DNA of 64,000 nt from Chaenocephalus aceratus (Eukaryota > Chordata > Actinopteri > Perciformes > Channichthyidae), in NCBI GenBank assembly GCA_023974075.1, contig CM043800.1:24753718-24817717 (forward strand), written 5' to 3'. A program made the position numbers and the translations under genes. Below the pieces are notes generated by a model. That model had not been told where the DNA came from and searched no databases. It worked only from the letters and a program-made list of their open reading frames with translations. Below, piece by piece: positions 49,368 through 61,974 of this stretch; positions within the stretch are counted from its first letter, which is position 1; each line of letters begins with the position of its first letter.

Positions 49368-50225
49368 GGACGCAGAGAGAGCAGGCACAGAGGGCAATAC
49401 GACCTGGCCCCCACCAGGGGTGCTGGTGAGTCGGGCTGTGTCCGTGGAGGAGGACGGCGGCCTGTGATGTCACGACCCGTGGTGCGTGCGCGCCGCACGG
49501 TGGTTGGCTCTGGAGCAGGAAGAGCTGTGTGTGTCGTTGTTCTTGCCGTTGTGCTGCTGTAGGCTTTGTAGAGGTTGAACAGTCTAGCCTTGTTGTCATT
49601 TCGGTGAAAGTGGATGCCGTTTTCTTTCAGTAAACGTTGGAGTTGAGTGACTGTCCACCTCCTGATTTCGGGCTCCGTTTCGGAGCGCGGCTCCTTCCGA
49701 GAGGCGTGTCGCGTGCGCCGCTGCGAGTGGCCGGGGGCTGCTAATGAGGCAGGCTGCCGTTGGTGGGGAGATTGGAGCTGGCTGTGCCTGTTGTGGCCCC
49801 GGTTGTTTGCCCTCGCTGGCGGAGTAGACGAAGCCTGGGACCTGTCTGCAGTTGGAGGTGTCTCGTTGGGGGAGCTTGAGTGGGAGCGGTGGCGGCTGGT
49901 GTGTGGGACACTGATTACCGAGCGCACGCGGCTATGTTCGGATGCTTGGCTTAGATCCAACTGCTGAAACGTGGATGGCGGGTAGCCGATGTCGAAGAGA
50001 TCTTCGTCTGACTCCGGTGAGTTGATCAGCAGTTCGGGATCCATGGTAAGTTGAATGTTCTGGTGGTAGCGTTTAGCTTGTTTGAACCATGACGACGCGC
50101 GGCGTGAATCATGGTCTGGCTGTCAGTCCTTGAAAGGATGGAGACGAGCAGTGGCCGGAAGTTTTGCCGGATATAAATAGGGGTGGCCGTGGTTCGAGGT
50201 GGAGTTTTAGGCGTGGCCATGCTCC

Positions 50226-50684
50226 TGAACCTATGTTAACAATTTAACCTCATATGTACAGATGAGTTGATTTAGAGCAGTCCGTGGCCGACCACAAAAC
50301 CAACCAATGTGTCTTGAATGGTTTGTATAAGTGATTATAGTGCGTTATCCTACACATAACCAGAAGCACCAGCTATAAGTGGGCCTGCTGCACAAGCCCT
50401 GCAGTACATAATCGGTTTAAGACAACAAAACAACTTGGTTAGCTTTAGGAAAAGATTGTAGCGTGTATTAAAAAAACTGTTTGTCATGCAACTTAATCTA
50501 CGTACTCAACCAGCGCTAGCAGACTTTGGCATTCTTTATACGACACCACCTGCCTTCCTTAAAGCCAGCCCTGTGCTCCCTGGCTCATGATCGATGGGTT
50601 GTATACACATAGTGCATTGCTTCTGACATAAGTACACAGTGTGTGAGAATAGCCTAAACAATACTATGATTATTTGTTGTAATG
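50226..50684. other. intergenic, no gene seen
   Basis: Short AT-rich stretch between the retroelement remnant and the hAT element. Confidence 0.35.
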
Positions 50685-50692
50685 GTCATATG

Positions 50693-51791
50693 CAGTGGCG
50701 GCTGGTGGAAAATATGTTTGGTGGGGCTGTTGATATAGTGAGTAAAACAATTTTTTTTGAGAGAAATGACCCCTTAAATTAGGACTTCTGGTGATGTGAT
50801 GGCGCGTTTCCAGTGCAGCGCGGAGCTCGCTTTAATGCTGCGTTCAGACCGGACGCGATGCGAATATTCTCTTCGCTCTAAATGCTCCTATCGCATCGCT
50901 CTAGTCGCTCGAGTTTCACCGCGGATGCCAGCTGTGTTTACTCGCATCATTCAAACAAGACGCGCTGGCTCGGGAGCTACAACTACAACAAAATGAACAT
51001 ATTTTACCGTGATTAAATTGTAATACACGTTTCTAAATGATGCCGATGTAATAACATACTGATACCGGTTAGTAAAAACCATGAATTAATGCTTTGACAA
51101 GTCTGCAGACAGACGGCAGGCGAAAAACCTTTTAGAATGCTTGTTTTCTGAATGTAGCTTGGCTAAGCTAACGTTATATCCGACCGTCCACACTCACAAC
51201 AACGGCCTATACAGACATAAATAAACCAGCGACTGTATTCTCCATGACGCAGACAGTCTGTGGTTTGTACTTGTTTAACTTTTGTCTAGTTTCTGAACAG
51301 ATCGTATCTGTCCCCGGCTGTTTGAAGAGCAAGCATGGGAAACAAAAGATAGCATTTACCTGTTTGCATCCAGCTAGCCATGTGAGAAGCCTTGTTGATA
51401 CGTTGTCTTTTTCACGAGCTTGTTGTGATATATACAAATCGGGTTGGTCCGGTCCAAGGTCTTTAAGTATCAATTTATCTCCCAAACTTCTCCTTTCGAA
51501 AGGATTGGAGAGTAGCTCTTGCACGAAATTGGGCCAAGGTCCGCCGACTCCACCTGCACACCATTCTCATCCAACTACTGCGTCACCTTGGTCACTCACG
51601 AGTCTAAACAACAACTCACGTAAGCAACGTGGGCTCCAGCGTGAGCGCCCTCGTGACCAAAATATTTGACGGCGCTGATTGGTTGAAATTATGTTTCGGC
51701 GGCACAGTTTACTATTGAAACTTTTTTTTTTTTTGTATGTGGGAAGAGGTGGGGCGGAGCCCCTAGCGCCCCTATGGGCCGGCCGCCACTG
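50693..51791. mobile_element. hAT transposon, internally deleted
   Basis: A 1099-bp element with terminal inverted repeats beginning CAGTGGCGGC and a perfect 8-bp target duplication GTCATATG at 50685-50692 and 51792-51799. It retains only the 5' portion of a transposase gene on the minus strand (about 51207-51560), which makes it a deletion derivative dependent on a related autonomous element. Confidence 0.88.
51207..51524 (-). pseudogene. hAT transposase N-terminal fragment (TTF-type zinc finger region)
   Basis: A 105-residue frame containing LKDLGPDQPDL, then QQAREK, then TWLAGC and AIFCFPCLLF. These are the hallmarks of the N-terminal TTF-type zinc-binding domain of ZMYM/ZBED-like hAT transposases, where the FCFPC cysteines bind zinc. 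The sequence after LFKQPGTDT drifts and stops; no RNase H-like catalytic core is present. Confidence 0.7.
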
Positions 51792-51799
51792 GTCATATG

Positions 51800-52177
51800 T
51801 AACGATTAAGGAAAGCAGAGGCATTGTATGTACAGCGTCAAAAGTGTGTGAATCACATTCTATTTAATTTGACCTTCCTGTGGCCTTTGAAAAAATAGAG
51901 TATCCTTTGTGATGTGACCTTGCAGGTGTGTGTTTGTGTGTATTGCTGCATCAGTGGCCTCTGTAACTAATGCATGCTGCTACACACTCTGTTAAACCCC
52001 TCACCTGGTGCAGCCTCCATCCTCCCTCCTTCAGTGTCTCCAGTAACCTTCTATTGTCTCTCTGTCCATATTCTATCATCTGCTAATGCATGCTCCCACA
52101 CACACCACTGGTACATCAACACACAAGAACACACACACCACTTACACACAGAACACAGTCATGAGCTGTGTTTCCAC

Positions 52178-52178
<1 letters not shown>
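51800..52178. other. intergenic, no gene seen
   Basis: No recognisable features. Confidence 0.3.

Positions 52179-52249
<71 letters not shown>
52179..52249. repeat. (TC)n(AC)n compound microsatellite
   Basis: About 22 bp of TC repeats followed by about 49 bp of AC repeats. Confidence 0.95.
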
Positions 52250-52250
<1 letters not shown>

Positions 52251-53560
52251 GGCATGCCATGGAATTATTATGACTTAATGCTAATCTTACAGCATCGCAT
52301 TATTAGCTGTTAATGTATTCTGGGACACTATTAGCTGCTAACACTAATGCTAGTATTAATGCTTAATGCTAATGCAGTAACAGTGAGAGTCCTGAGCCAG
52401 CCCGCCCATCCAGGATTATGCAAAGTTTTATAATCCCTTGTTAGCTAGCAGCGGAGGCATACATCACACCTCCAAACTAATCTGAGTGCTGTGCGACACA
52501 CCTCGCCTTGTCCTCATCTACTCCCATAATCTACTCCTACTGGGATAGTGTCTCCATCAGCTCCTTTGCTGATGATATGTACACACACTACAGTTGTTGT
52601 TAAAACAATCTCCCTTCAGTCTAAATGAAACTACAGAACAGCAGTACTAAATGTAAAGGGTATATATTGGCAATAGCTGTTTTCTGCCGGCCAGAGGGGT
52701 TTAAAAGCCATTACAGGCACAATAACCACTCAATGTTATGTTGAATAGCATTCAAAGCTGTATGTGCCTCAAGATAATGTCAGTGCAGACAAACTCAGTG
52801 CATGGACAGCTATTGCTTCCTTTCACTCTCAAATGTGTTCTTCATCGCCCTTGTCTGAATCTCCCCCTCTATAAGAAATACGATTAAAATGAGTGTCTTT
52901 GTGATACATTTCCAAGGTTGTTAAATCCTTTCTCATAGATATTATATAGTATTAGAATCCACTGTACAGTGTTGTTTCCGACAAGGCTTCAAACTCACTG
53001 ATCTATTTCTCCAACAGGCCCTCCTGATTGTTGTTTTTTGCACCCCATCCCCATCATCAAGGCCACTAGAAAGAATAAGGAGAGCTCTATCATTTTTACT
53101 TGCCATTTTTAGTCAGGCGATATTTGATCAGAGAACCATGTGAGTATGACACAGTTTGAGTTTTACACATTCTAGCAACATTCAATAGCCCTATGGGTTT
53201 TTCTGTTCTGTAGAAACATTAGAGTGACTTCTGTCTCCCACAGGGGGGCATCAAGGGTACGCTCTGAACAAATACAGTTTTGTGGATTTATGTCTGGCAG
53301 CTGGAGATGAAAACAACCAGGCACCTTTAAGTTGTGTCAAACCAAAATAAAATGTAGATAAACATTTGCCCTATGTTTGGACAAACCTAATCTTACTGGT
53401 TGAGTTGACCTTGCTGTATTGTGACTGCTATATATTAAAGTTGCTGTGTTGCAGATAGACAATGTATCTGGATAGCCAGATGTTCAGGTAGGCAGCATAC
53501 ATACTTAGCAATGCCCTTTTCTCTTCTGGTTATCAGACTCTGATAAGAAAACAGCGGATG
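52250..53560. other. intergenic, no gene seen
   Basis: AT-rich with short TGCTAA/GCTAAT-type local repetition near 52275-52375; no genes recognised. Confidence 0.35.
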
Positions 53561-53745
53561 GAAAGCTGAGTACGATGATAGGAGGCGAGGAAGATGGGGA
53601 GGAGGGAGGAGAGGACAGAGGAGGGGAAGGGGGGGAGAAGAGAGGCAGCGGAGGGGAGAAAAGAGAGGTGAAAGAGGGGCGATAGGGATGAGAGGAGGCA
53701 AAAAGGGGGGAGGAGGGGGTAAACCTGAGAGGAGTGGGGAGATAA
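53561..53745. repeat. homopurine (GGA/GGGA) tract
   Basis: Almost pure purine on the plus strand for about 185 bp, with many GGAGG, GAGGGG and GGGGGG blocks. A smaller similar stretch follows at 53835-53905. Capable of triplex or quadruplex structure. Confidence 0.8.
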
Positions 53746-53905
53746 TGTACTGTAGGCTGATTAATGTCAAAGGCGCTGAGTCCTGAATACTTATGAAGCA
53801 GATGTCAATGGAGCTTTACCCCGCAAGGTTACACAGAGGGAGGGGTGGGATGGGAAGGGAGAGGGGGGTCACAATCAGAGTCGGTAGGAGGGGATGAGAA
53901 AATGA

Positions 53906-56479
53906 AGGTGAGAATTAAACGGGGAGACAAGTTGAATGAGAAAGTAGAAAGAAACAAACCAAGGATTGTGACAAGCAGGGAGGTGATAGAGGCCATGTCC
54001 ACAATTTTAAAACGCCAATCCAAAGTTTTCTATCCGTGCCAGCAGTTTTAGATTTGCCTTTCTTTAAAAGTTTGTCGTCTACAATGAAAAGGCAGAAAAC
54101 ACTTCTCTTCCTTTTGGTCTGGAGAGGCCACTTGAACCAGCAGCCGTACACCAGTTGAATGAATCAGCTTTCTGCAGTGTTTTGAAGATGTGTTAGTTGT
54201 GAACATGTAGAGCAGACTGTACCGGGGATACGATGTGTCATGTACCTCAATCAAAAAACTCTATGAAGATCTGTGTCCTTCTCAGATGTTTTTACTTTGG
54301 CTTTTTTTTTTAAATGGTGTGTGCTTGGATGGGATGCCAATGAAAAAAAGGGGACACATTTATTCTTTAGAGGACATAAGGGAGAGCAATGGCCCAGACA
54401 GTACTGTAAAGATTGTGTGCGAAACCCAGATATATGTTTGTCTTAAAAAACAAGAACCCTGTGGACTGAACCAGTAAGCCTGAATAAGCCACCACATCCG
54501 ACTGAACACCACAAGGTCAACACTTATCTTAAGCGAGGGGTTTCAACACCAAAAGGGCAACACATAGTGCAGCTGTAGTACATAATGTATTCTGCGTTTA
54601 AAAAACGGTCACATACAAACTAACAAAAGCCAAGCTTCGCTTCTGATCCCACTCATTTGCCCTTGTGGGACGCCCCCCCCCCTCCCTCATCTCTGCCTGT
54701 CACTACTTGTAGACAATAATAGACCATACACCCTGTTTGTTATTGATGACAGAGCAGTGACCTTTCACCTCTGACCTCTAGGAGCAACCTTGACCTGTGT
54801 TTTGACCTCTTGGGACAGTTGTAATGATACTGGGATACCCCTAATGACCCCTAGGCAGGAGAAAGGACATCGATGAAAGGTCAAGAGCAGCTGTCCCACA
54901 GCCTCGGTGACCTCAGGAAGGGACTGAGCTGCTGATTAACTGACCGGCAGTCGATTGAGGGGGAGAGGGGGGGGAGGAGCTGGGGGTCTGTTATCGAAGA
55001 TTACACGTCAGCGCTGCTCAAAGAACATTCAAAGGACGCTTTCTGTCTGAGTCAGGAATAAGAGAAGGATGGAAACCAAAGACAAACCGGTGACCTCGGG
55101 AGAGAGAGAGGCGTACGGTGGGGTGGATTGATGATTCAACTATCGATACAACCAGAACGGTATCTTGTTTTGAGGTTCGATACAAGCATCAATCAGAGTG
55201 ATACCAAAAAGATGGATCTGTTTTATGTTGGCTCACCTTCATGAACACTCTTTGTGTATCTATTCTTCTCTGCTGACGTTGTGTGCATTCTTGCAGCGAT
55301 CACATGATTCATTCAAAGCACTCGAGTAGTAATCGTTTGTGGTTTGCCATTTTAACTTTCCTGTGTTTTGACATCGATATTGGACAATCCCGTTAAAATG
55401 ATTACTGTCTATATCTGTCTCCCTCTTTCAACGCTGCATCTGAAATAAAGGCACTTTCTCGAAAAAATATATATAAATCTTTAATAGTTAATATATTTGG
55501 AAAGTGTTTTTTTAAGGGTTAAGCCTTTTAAATGAATTGCATTAGAAAAGGTATGAAGATGTAGGAAAGTGTTGTAACCACAATGATTACAGAAGAAATG
55601 GTCCTACTAAAAAGTAGACCAGTGAAAAAGAAGTACTAGATAAAATCAGGCTTGTTGGCAATTTTGAAAGAGATGGACTGAAAAACTGTTAGGTTGCTGC
55701 AGAACATGGGGAAGATGATGCCAAAAATAAACTGCTACAGTATGAGAAGTTTGCCACCTTCCTGCTGTGGGAACCCCTCGAGTCGAGCGGTTAACAGGTG
55801 CACTGACAAAAAGATGTATAGATGCTCTGACTGTATCACACTTCTAGCAACTCCAGTGAGTTTAACTCTGCTGCTACAGGTATGACACGGTGGGGGTTAC
55901 TCCCATGCTCCGTGATATAGGGCGTAACAATTTGGCTCTGTTGACATTACTATTCCTCTCTCATCTCCTTCTTCCTCTGCTCTTTCATATCTCTCCTCTA
56001 CTGTCCTCCCATCCACTGCTTTAATCTCTCTCTCTCTATTAGTAGTCTATTTACAGCGTTTTCAGTCTGGGGTCTGCCAACACTTACCGCTCTCCAGAGC
56101 TTTATCAAGCCACTGATAAACTGCACACACACATTAACATACACATATGCATGCACGTGATTTCATGGAGAGATTCTATGGAGTGTATGTCTGCAGCCAG
56201 GACATTCGTGTGTTGTGTTAAGTGTGTTTTGCTATATAATGTACACAGGTTGAGTTTCTACATGGTGCTGTGTAGGGATATATATATGTTAACGTGTGTA
56301 TACGTGTTTCTATGCATCCATCTGGCGTGTGTCCGTGCACGTGTGTATACGTTATCAGCAGTGTCCCAGTGTGCTCGCCGAGGGCCAGTCTATTTAGTGT
56401 TCATAACAAAGCCTTTTACTGAGGCTCCAATCAGGATTAAACCCTTATCAGCACACACAGACCACAGGACACAGCCAGC
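53906..56479. other. intergenic, no gene seen
   Basis: Ordinary unique-looking sequence; a short C run at about 54672-54682. The frames present are short and without domains. Confidence 0.35.
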
Positions 56480-56491
56480 GTGTGTGCGTGC

Positions 56492-56573
<82 letters not shown>
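56480..56573. repeat. (GT)n microsatellite
   Basis: About 94 bp, starting with GTGC-interrupted units. Confidence 0.95.
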
Positions 56574-56575
<2 letters not shown>

Positions 56576-56851
56576 GAGAGACAGAGGGGTGGGGGGTAAG
56601 GGGATTATTTGCACATGTCTATTGTGTACGTGTGTACGTGTGTTTCTGTACGTACATACATGTGCATAAAATGTGACTACACAATCTCATTGATGAATAT
56701 GTCTATGCACTTCACACTGTGATCATGTGTACATGTGGAATTGCATGTGTGTGTTTTGTTTCATCTTTGGTATCCCTATGTCTGTGAGTCCGTGGACTCA
56801 AGGGTTGCAGTAAATATGAAACTCTGAAACCAGATTCAAAGCTGACAACCC

Positions 56852-57015
<164 letters not shown>

Positions 57016-57499
57016 TAGGGTTGACATCATGAGGTGGAGACAAAGAGAGGTAGGTGTAAAGACATGAACAAAGCAAACACCAATCAAAACGAGGAAGAGG
57101 TCAGAAATCCACAATACATAAATGATTGCCAAACACTATAAAAAGTTGTTACAATATCGAGACATACAAAGGTTTTACGGCAGCTCTCTAATTCGAGTTT
57201 CTGTGCATTCTGCCAAAATAACATGTATTGCACCAATTTAGGGACAATAAAGTTTGGTGTGTTTATGCCTTTCATCTCCCATTGCTGTCGATCCATGAGC
57301 GATGGCAGTATAATCATCTTTGTTATTTTCTAGGTCAGAGCTCAAATATTTTATCTGAGGTCGAGGATCCTAAAAGAGATACTATACGTATACTATAAGC
57401 CTTTATTATTATGATAACACTGCATCTCATTATGCAGATCTGGCTTATTAATATGCATGAGCATTGCTGCCGCCAGGGAGGAGCCTGCAACAGACACAA

Positions 57500-58850
57500 C
57501 AATGAGCCGGCAAAATTTGAGTAAACTGAATCTATGAATAAAAATCAGAGGCCACAGAGGATTACTTACACCCGTCTGCCTGCGTCCTGGACCCACTGTA
57601 CAATGAAAGTGCGTGACACACTATTAAAGAAGACAAAACAGAAAATAGTTAAATCTCTGTTGCTCTCTGTATCTGTTGTTTAGTTTTTTCATTTGATAGA
57701 ATCTATAGATAAATATACGATAAATTACAGTATATCATTTTATCCTTGTTGTTTTTGTCCTGATAAGTGAATTGTAAATCAAACACATCTTAACCTTGCA
57801 TTTTAAAAAGTGATTATCATTTATTTAGTAACACTTTAAAGAGGAATGAACGACATATGTTAAATAAAACTCCACAAAGGATATTTTTAATATCGTCTGT
57901 CTACTCAGAATCTAATATATACTAACCGCATGTACCTTTTAATTAAAAAATGGTTTTCTTTATTGAAAAAAACTCAATTTTGAGGGATTCCCTAAAGTAA
58001 ACAATTGTTTAATTAAAAATTGTCCCCAAGGCCTTTGCTGTAAATACAAATATGTGTCAGTGAACTGAAATTCGAAAAAAACAAAGGTGTTCCTGTCTCT
58101 TTTCTCTCAGCATTCAAAGATCTACTCCTATGGGAGGTTGGCAAATTGTGTAAAACTCCGTCCATGCTATAATTTAAATTCCCAATCAAAAATATTCATA
58201 TAGTTTTACATTTCCATTTTGCCAATAACACACACAACCTATGTTACAGAATAAGGTATGTGAATGCAAAGTAAAAGAAAGATGAATATATTAATTTGCA
58301 AATAACACATTCAAGTCAAGTTACTGTATAGATCAATAATGAACTGAATCTATCATATCTCAACAAACGTCACCATGTTTTTTCTGCACATAATGTCTAA
58401 ACTAAAGGTAGAAGCCTCCATTGGACAACGATGATGAAGATTGGATTTGACACTTTCTGTCAGTGTGCTGTGTCTGATGTAAGGGTACATCAAAACCGAG
58501 GGTCCATCACAGTGCATTTGGATATAGGAACAGATTAGGCTGAAGTGAAACCATGAATAAATATGTGAGTCCTCAGAGGATCATTAACACCTGTCTGCCT
58601 GATAATAACCGCTACTGTATGCTAATGTGTTGTACATCATCACAACTTGCTGGTAGCTTTTAAATGCAGAATAATGAAACTCAGGTGTATTGTGGAGACT
58701 GGATCAAAAGTCTGGAGAATATTTGTAGTCACTGTCAGTCATATCATGATGGCTACAAGTCAGTCGGACATTAAACATTGATGAAGTGAATCTATGAATA
58801 AATACATCTTCCTCAGTAGAGAAAAATAATAATAATAATAATAATAATTC
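57500..58850. other. cluster of related noncoding modules
   Basis: Three spaced segments share a common phrase. At about 57527 and 58783 it is CTGAATCTATGAATAAA or GTGAATCTATGAATAAA, and at about 58546 it is GAAACCATGAATAAA. Two of them continue with CAGAGGAT-A-TTA-CACC-GTCTGCCTG (57555-57582 and 58576-58604). They are not tandem and encode nothing. They may be locally duplicated regulatory modules or pieces of an unrecognised dispersed repeat. Confidence 0.4.
58825..58848. repeat. (AAT)n repeat
   Basis: Eight AAT/ATA units. Confidence 0.9.
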
Positions 58851-59189
58851 AAATCTACCTCTGTTCTCACTGTTACTGAAGTATCCACATAGTTTGTACG
58901 CCCCATTAGGAAGAGACTAAACACTTGCTGATTTAATTAAAATGTTGATGTTTGGGGAAATATCACAATCTCTGTCGTGCAAACACGCTGCTTATAGAAT
59001 GTCCTAAATCTAGAAAACAGTGTCAAATAGAGAAGAGAAGATTGAAATCACGCCAATATTTACATACAAAAGAAAATATATGAAGATAACACATATATCT
59101 CAGGGAGGTAAAGTGTGAATCAAAATAATGATCGACAAAATTAACAATGCAGCGACAACCAGCGGCTTCTAATCGTTCTTCTGGGAGGC

Positions 59190-59249
59190 GTGTGTGTGTG
59201 TGTGTGCGTGCGTGCGTGCGCGCGCACACACACACACACACGTCACACA
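59190..59249. repeat. (GT)n(GC)n(CA)n palindromic microsatellite
   Basis: GT repeats change through CGTGCGCGCGCA to CA repeats, so the tract is self-complementary. It abuts the left end of copy B of the long-arm element. Confidence 0.9.
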
Positions 59250-59600
59250 CACGTCTCACTCCCATCCCGTCACATATTGACGGACGGTCAGGGCCCCTCC
59301 CCGTCGCTATATTACGTACAGGGTACCCCTTGACCGTCAGGCTTCTACGGGCAGGGCGTCCCATAGACCTTCATTGCGGACAGCGGACCCCTTGACCGTC
59401 AGGCTTCTACGGGCAGGGCGTCCCATAGACCTTCATTGCGGACAGCGGACCCCTTGACCGTCAGGCTTCTATGGGCAGGGCGTCCCAGACCTTCATAGAC
59501 CACGTAATCAACAACAATGGCCGACCTTCGTGTTATTCTCGGTGGAAAATGCCTATTTTAAGGTTCATTTGGCCATTAAAATGCGTTTTTATGTCATTTT
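59250..59600. repeat. copy B left inverted arm
   Basis: Matches 61975-62287 in reverse complement with high identity over GACGGACGGTCAGG, TATATTACGTACAGGGTACC, and GGCCATTAAAATGCG-type segments. Confidence 0.85.
59330..59490. repeat. 62-bp tandem repeat in the copy B left arm
   Basis: Units start at 59330, 59392 and 59454 (TTGACCGTCAGGCTTCTACG), the third partial and with a G/A change. The right arm (about 62100-62210) has two inverted units. Repeats of this sort near element ends resemble transposase-binding subterminal arrays. Confidence 0.9.
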
Positions 59601-59966
59601 ATGCGATTAATATGAGTTGTTATTTCTGATTATTTGTGCAGTAGATGTACATGATGTTTAGTTTGCTAGTTATGACGAAGATTACTTCATGAATGTGTAC
59701 ACATTCATGGTTGCTAAGGTGGTTGCTATGGACGCTGCAACAGCTCCCAGACCACGTGATCAACAACAATGGCCGACCTTCCTGTTATTCTCGGTGGAAA
59801 AGGCCTATTTTAAGGTTCATTTGGCCATTAAAATGCGTTTTGATGTCATTTTATGCGAGTAATGAGTTTTTATTTCTGATTATTTGTGCAGTACATGTAC
59901 ATGATGTTTAGTGCTAGTTATGACGAAGATTACTTCATGAATGTGTACACATTCATGGTTGCTAAC
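59497..59966. repeat. 252-bp tandem duplication in copy B
   Basis: The unit beginning AGACCACGTAATCAACAACA at 59497 is repeated from 59749 (AGACCACGTGATC...), with few substitutions, up to about 59966. Confidence 0.85.
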
Positions 59967-61117
59967 GTTTTTTTGGTGGAAATGTGTTTTTTCACAGCAA
60001 AGTCACCCTCTGTACTTGGACTTATTGGGAGAATCTAAAGGCAAGAACATCCCAAATATTCATTTAGGTCTTTATTTTAGACCTTTAGTGTTGCCGTCTG
60101 TGAGGAAAATAAATGGGGCTCAGAGCCTCAGGATACTTTAAATCTTTTTTTCCTTCTAATTTGTTATTCTTTTCAAAATAACACACTGTTATTTACTCAC
60201 CAATAACACACAATTATCCTTGCTTTTATTTATTGGTTTAATTCCATAATCTCGGTTTTTTTTGGCATCTGTCAGGAACTGAATTTCAAAATAAAAATAA
60301 CCGGAAACAGACGTAGGCCTATAAGGGACATTTCGAGCATCATTGCGATTGTCAACATTTTTGAGTTTAGGGTGGCCGAAGACACTACACTACCCATAAT
60401 CCCCAGCTATCGTTTAGGACTACAGTCCCCGTGATTAATCTTCAAGGTCTGGGATTGGATGTTGGAGTGGCAGTGCGCGAAGGTTACACCGAGCGTCAAA
60501 CAGCTGTTTGAAATGGAACGAAACCACGCCAGACTATCCAAAACTGGAATCGAACGCCCCCCCAGAACTACACACTACACACTAGTACACAATTGTGTTT
60601 CGCAAAATGTTCTATGGGACGTCTCTACTGAACGTTTTCGTTTTTTCCCACAATTAGAAGTTGCCAGTATTAAACACATTAGTGTTATCAAATGTAAAAC
60701 ATATAATTAATAAATGGGTGAAAATCGCTGTCCATAATGTGCAGCGTCAATATATAGCATTAATATATACCCACATGACAGCTCATTGTACTTTGTAATT
60801 CTACTCCACTACAATTCAGAGGTTAACCTGGTATTTTTACTCCACTACACTTATTTGAGTTACTTTGCAGATTCTGATTAATGATGTGAAATATAAACAA
60901 CCCTTAAATCAGACTTTAGTTACACCTGAGTAAAATTCAGGGAAGGTGATTGTCAAGTGCCAACAATCAGGAGAGATATTTGATAGTTGGTGTTTGAGAA
61001 GACTAAACATGTATCTGCAATTTACATGAATGGAAACGAGTAATAAAGTATATTCCTTACTCGTTATTCTCTACTAATAGTTAATTAAAGACTATATATT
61101 ATGGCTATTTTGCACAT

Positions 61118-61250
61118 CCCTTTCAAGATTTCAAGATTTTCAAAGGTTTATTGACATATCATATACACAACTACGGTGTAGTTATGCAATGAATGAAAAA
61201 CTTGGGTCACAGGTTCCTCAACAGTGCATTACAAGACATCTATCAATATG
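61118..61250. repeat. retroposon-like insertion inside copy B
   Basis: TTTCAAGATTTTCAAAGGTT followed by TATTGACATATCATATACAC and ACTTGGGTCACAGGTTCC resembles a common fish retroposon tail. It lies within the roughly 580-bp segment missing from copy A, so it probably inserted after the copies diverged. Confidence 0.4.
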
Positions 61251-61974
61251 TGTGTACCTCCACTATTAAATTGTCATATTCTGCACCTTTCTTATTCTTT
61301 CTACATACATAAGAGTATAATCCATATGTATAATATCAGTTAAAATAAGTGCTTCAACATATAGTTAACATTGCAGGAAAGCAATATATTAGACGTTAAA
61401 TACTTTGTCAGACTTAATAATTATCTGTAGATAGATACCCCCAAAGTTTTTTTCTTATTTAAAAGAAGACCTTAATCTGTTATTTAATGTTTAAATAAAG
61501 TTTCATTCGTTTTTCTGTTTTGCACCTCCTCCTATTATATCTTTGTACATCCTGCACTAAACTGTTTTATTGTAGAGATCACTTATAGTATCTTCTTGAT
61601 TTTTTATATTCTATATTTCTATCACCTTCTATTTCCCCCTATGAAAGTATGTACTCTTAATATTTTTTTAAACAAATATAACACATAAAAACAATAATTC
61701 AATAACGTGCTTTAACCACTAGGCGGTGCACACAAGGTACACACAGCCATAATAACTTTGTATTATTAGTGTAGGACACTTGTTGTACAACATCTGAAGA
61801 TGTGTAGTTTTATTCATGCTTTCACATAATTTTACAGCATATTGCTATACTATTTCAGACTCAGTATTTACATTCTTACATTCAAAATTCAATCCAATTC
61901 AAATCAGTAATATCTTTAAAAACTACAGTCCTTGTCCACTAAACATCATGTCCATGTACTGCACAAATAATCAG

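Larger units (their letters stand above)
48200..50044 (-). pseudogene. Gag-like ORF1 of the tyrosine-recombinase element (frameshifted)
   Basis: Starts ATG at 50044 (protein begins MDPELLINSPESDEDLF). The first 200 residues are polar and Ser/Arg-rich, with a SAP-like helix pair (WTVTQLQRLLKENGIHF) at about 133-162. Near 49400-49450 the sensible frame shifts: the frame of 48339-49397 continues with a Pro-rich stretch and then a folded domain (LTPAEFALAFSLYHDV through RASLSCRVCGAPSHPASAC, with a CxxC...H...C zinc-binding pattern). A second shift near 48345 is needed to continue into NKFNELGCFLSNCRLIH, another Cys/His-rich segment. Two breaks mean it is not translated intact. Function by analogy: RNA packaging. 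Confidence 0.6.
47640..50225 (-). mobile_element. decayed tyrosine-recombinase retroelement (DIRS/Ngaro-like)
   Basis: A minus-strand, GC-rich block starting near a TATTTATAT promoter-like motif at about 50172-50180. It holds a Gag-like frame (50044 down to about 48200), with two frame breaks, and then the C-terminal end of a tyrosine recombinase (47995-47846). The reverse transcriptase/RNase H region normally between these is missing, so the copy is internally deleted. Exact ends were not found; coordinates are approximate. The class call rests on the recombinase motif (HxxR and AYxxYIR) together with the Gag-like frame. Confidence 0.65.

Noticed and set aside
60459..60710. 83-residue frame in copy B with a related segment in copy A (43774-44014)
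   Set aside because: The similarity is at DNA level; copy A needs different frames, so protein-coding constraint is not supported.
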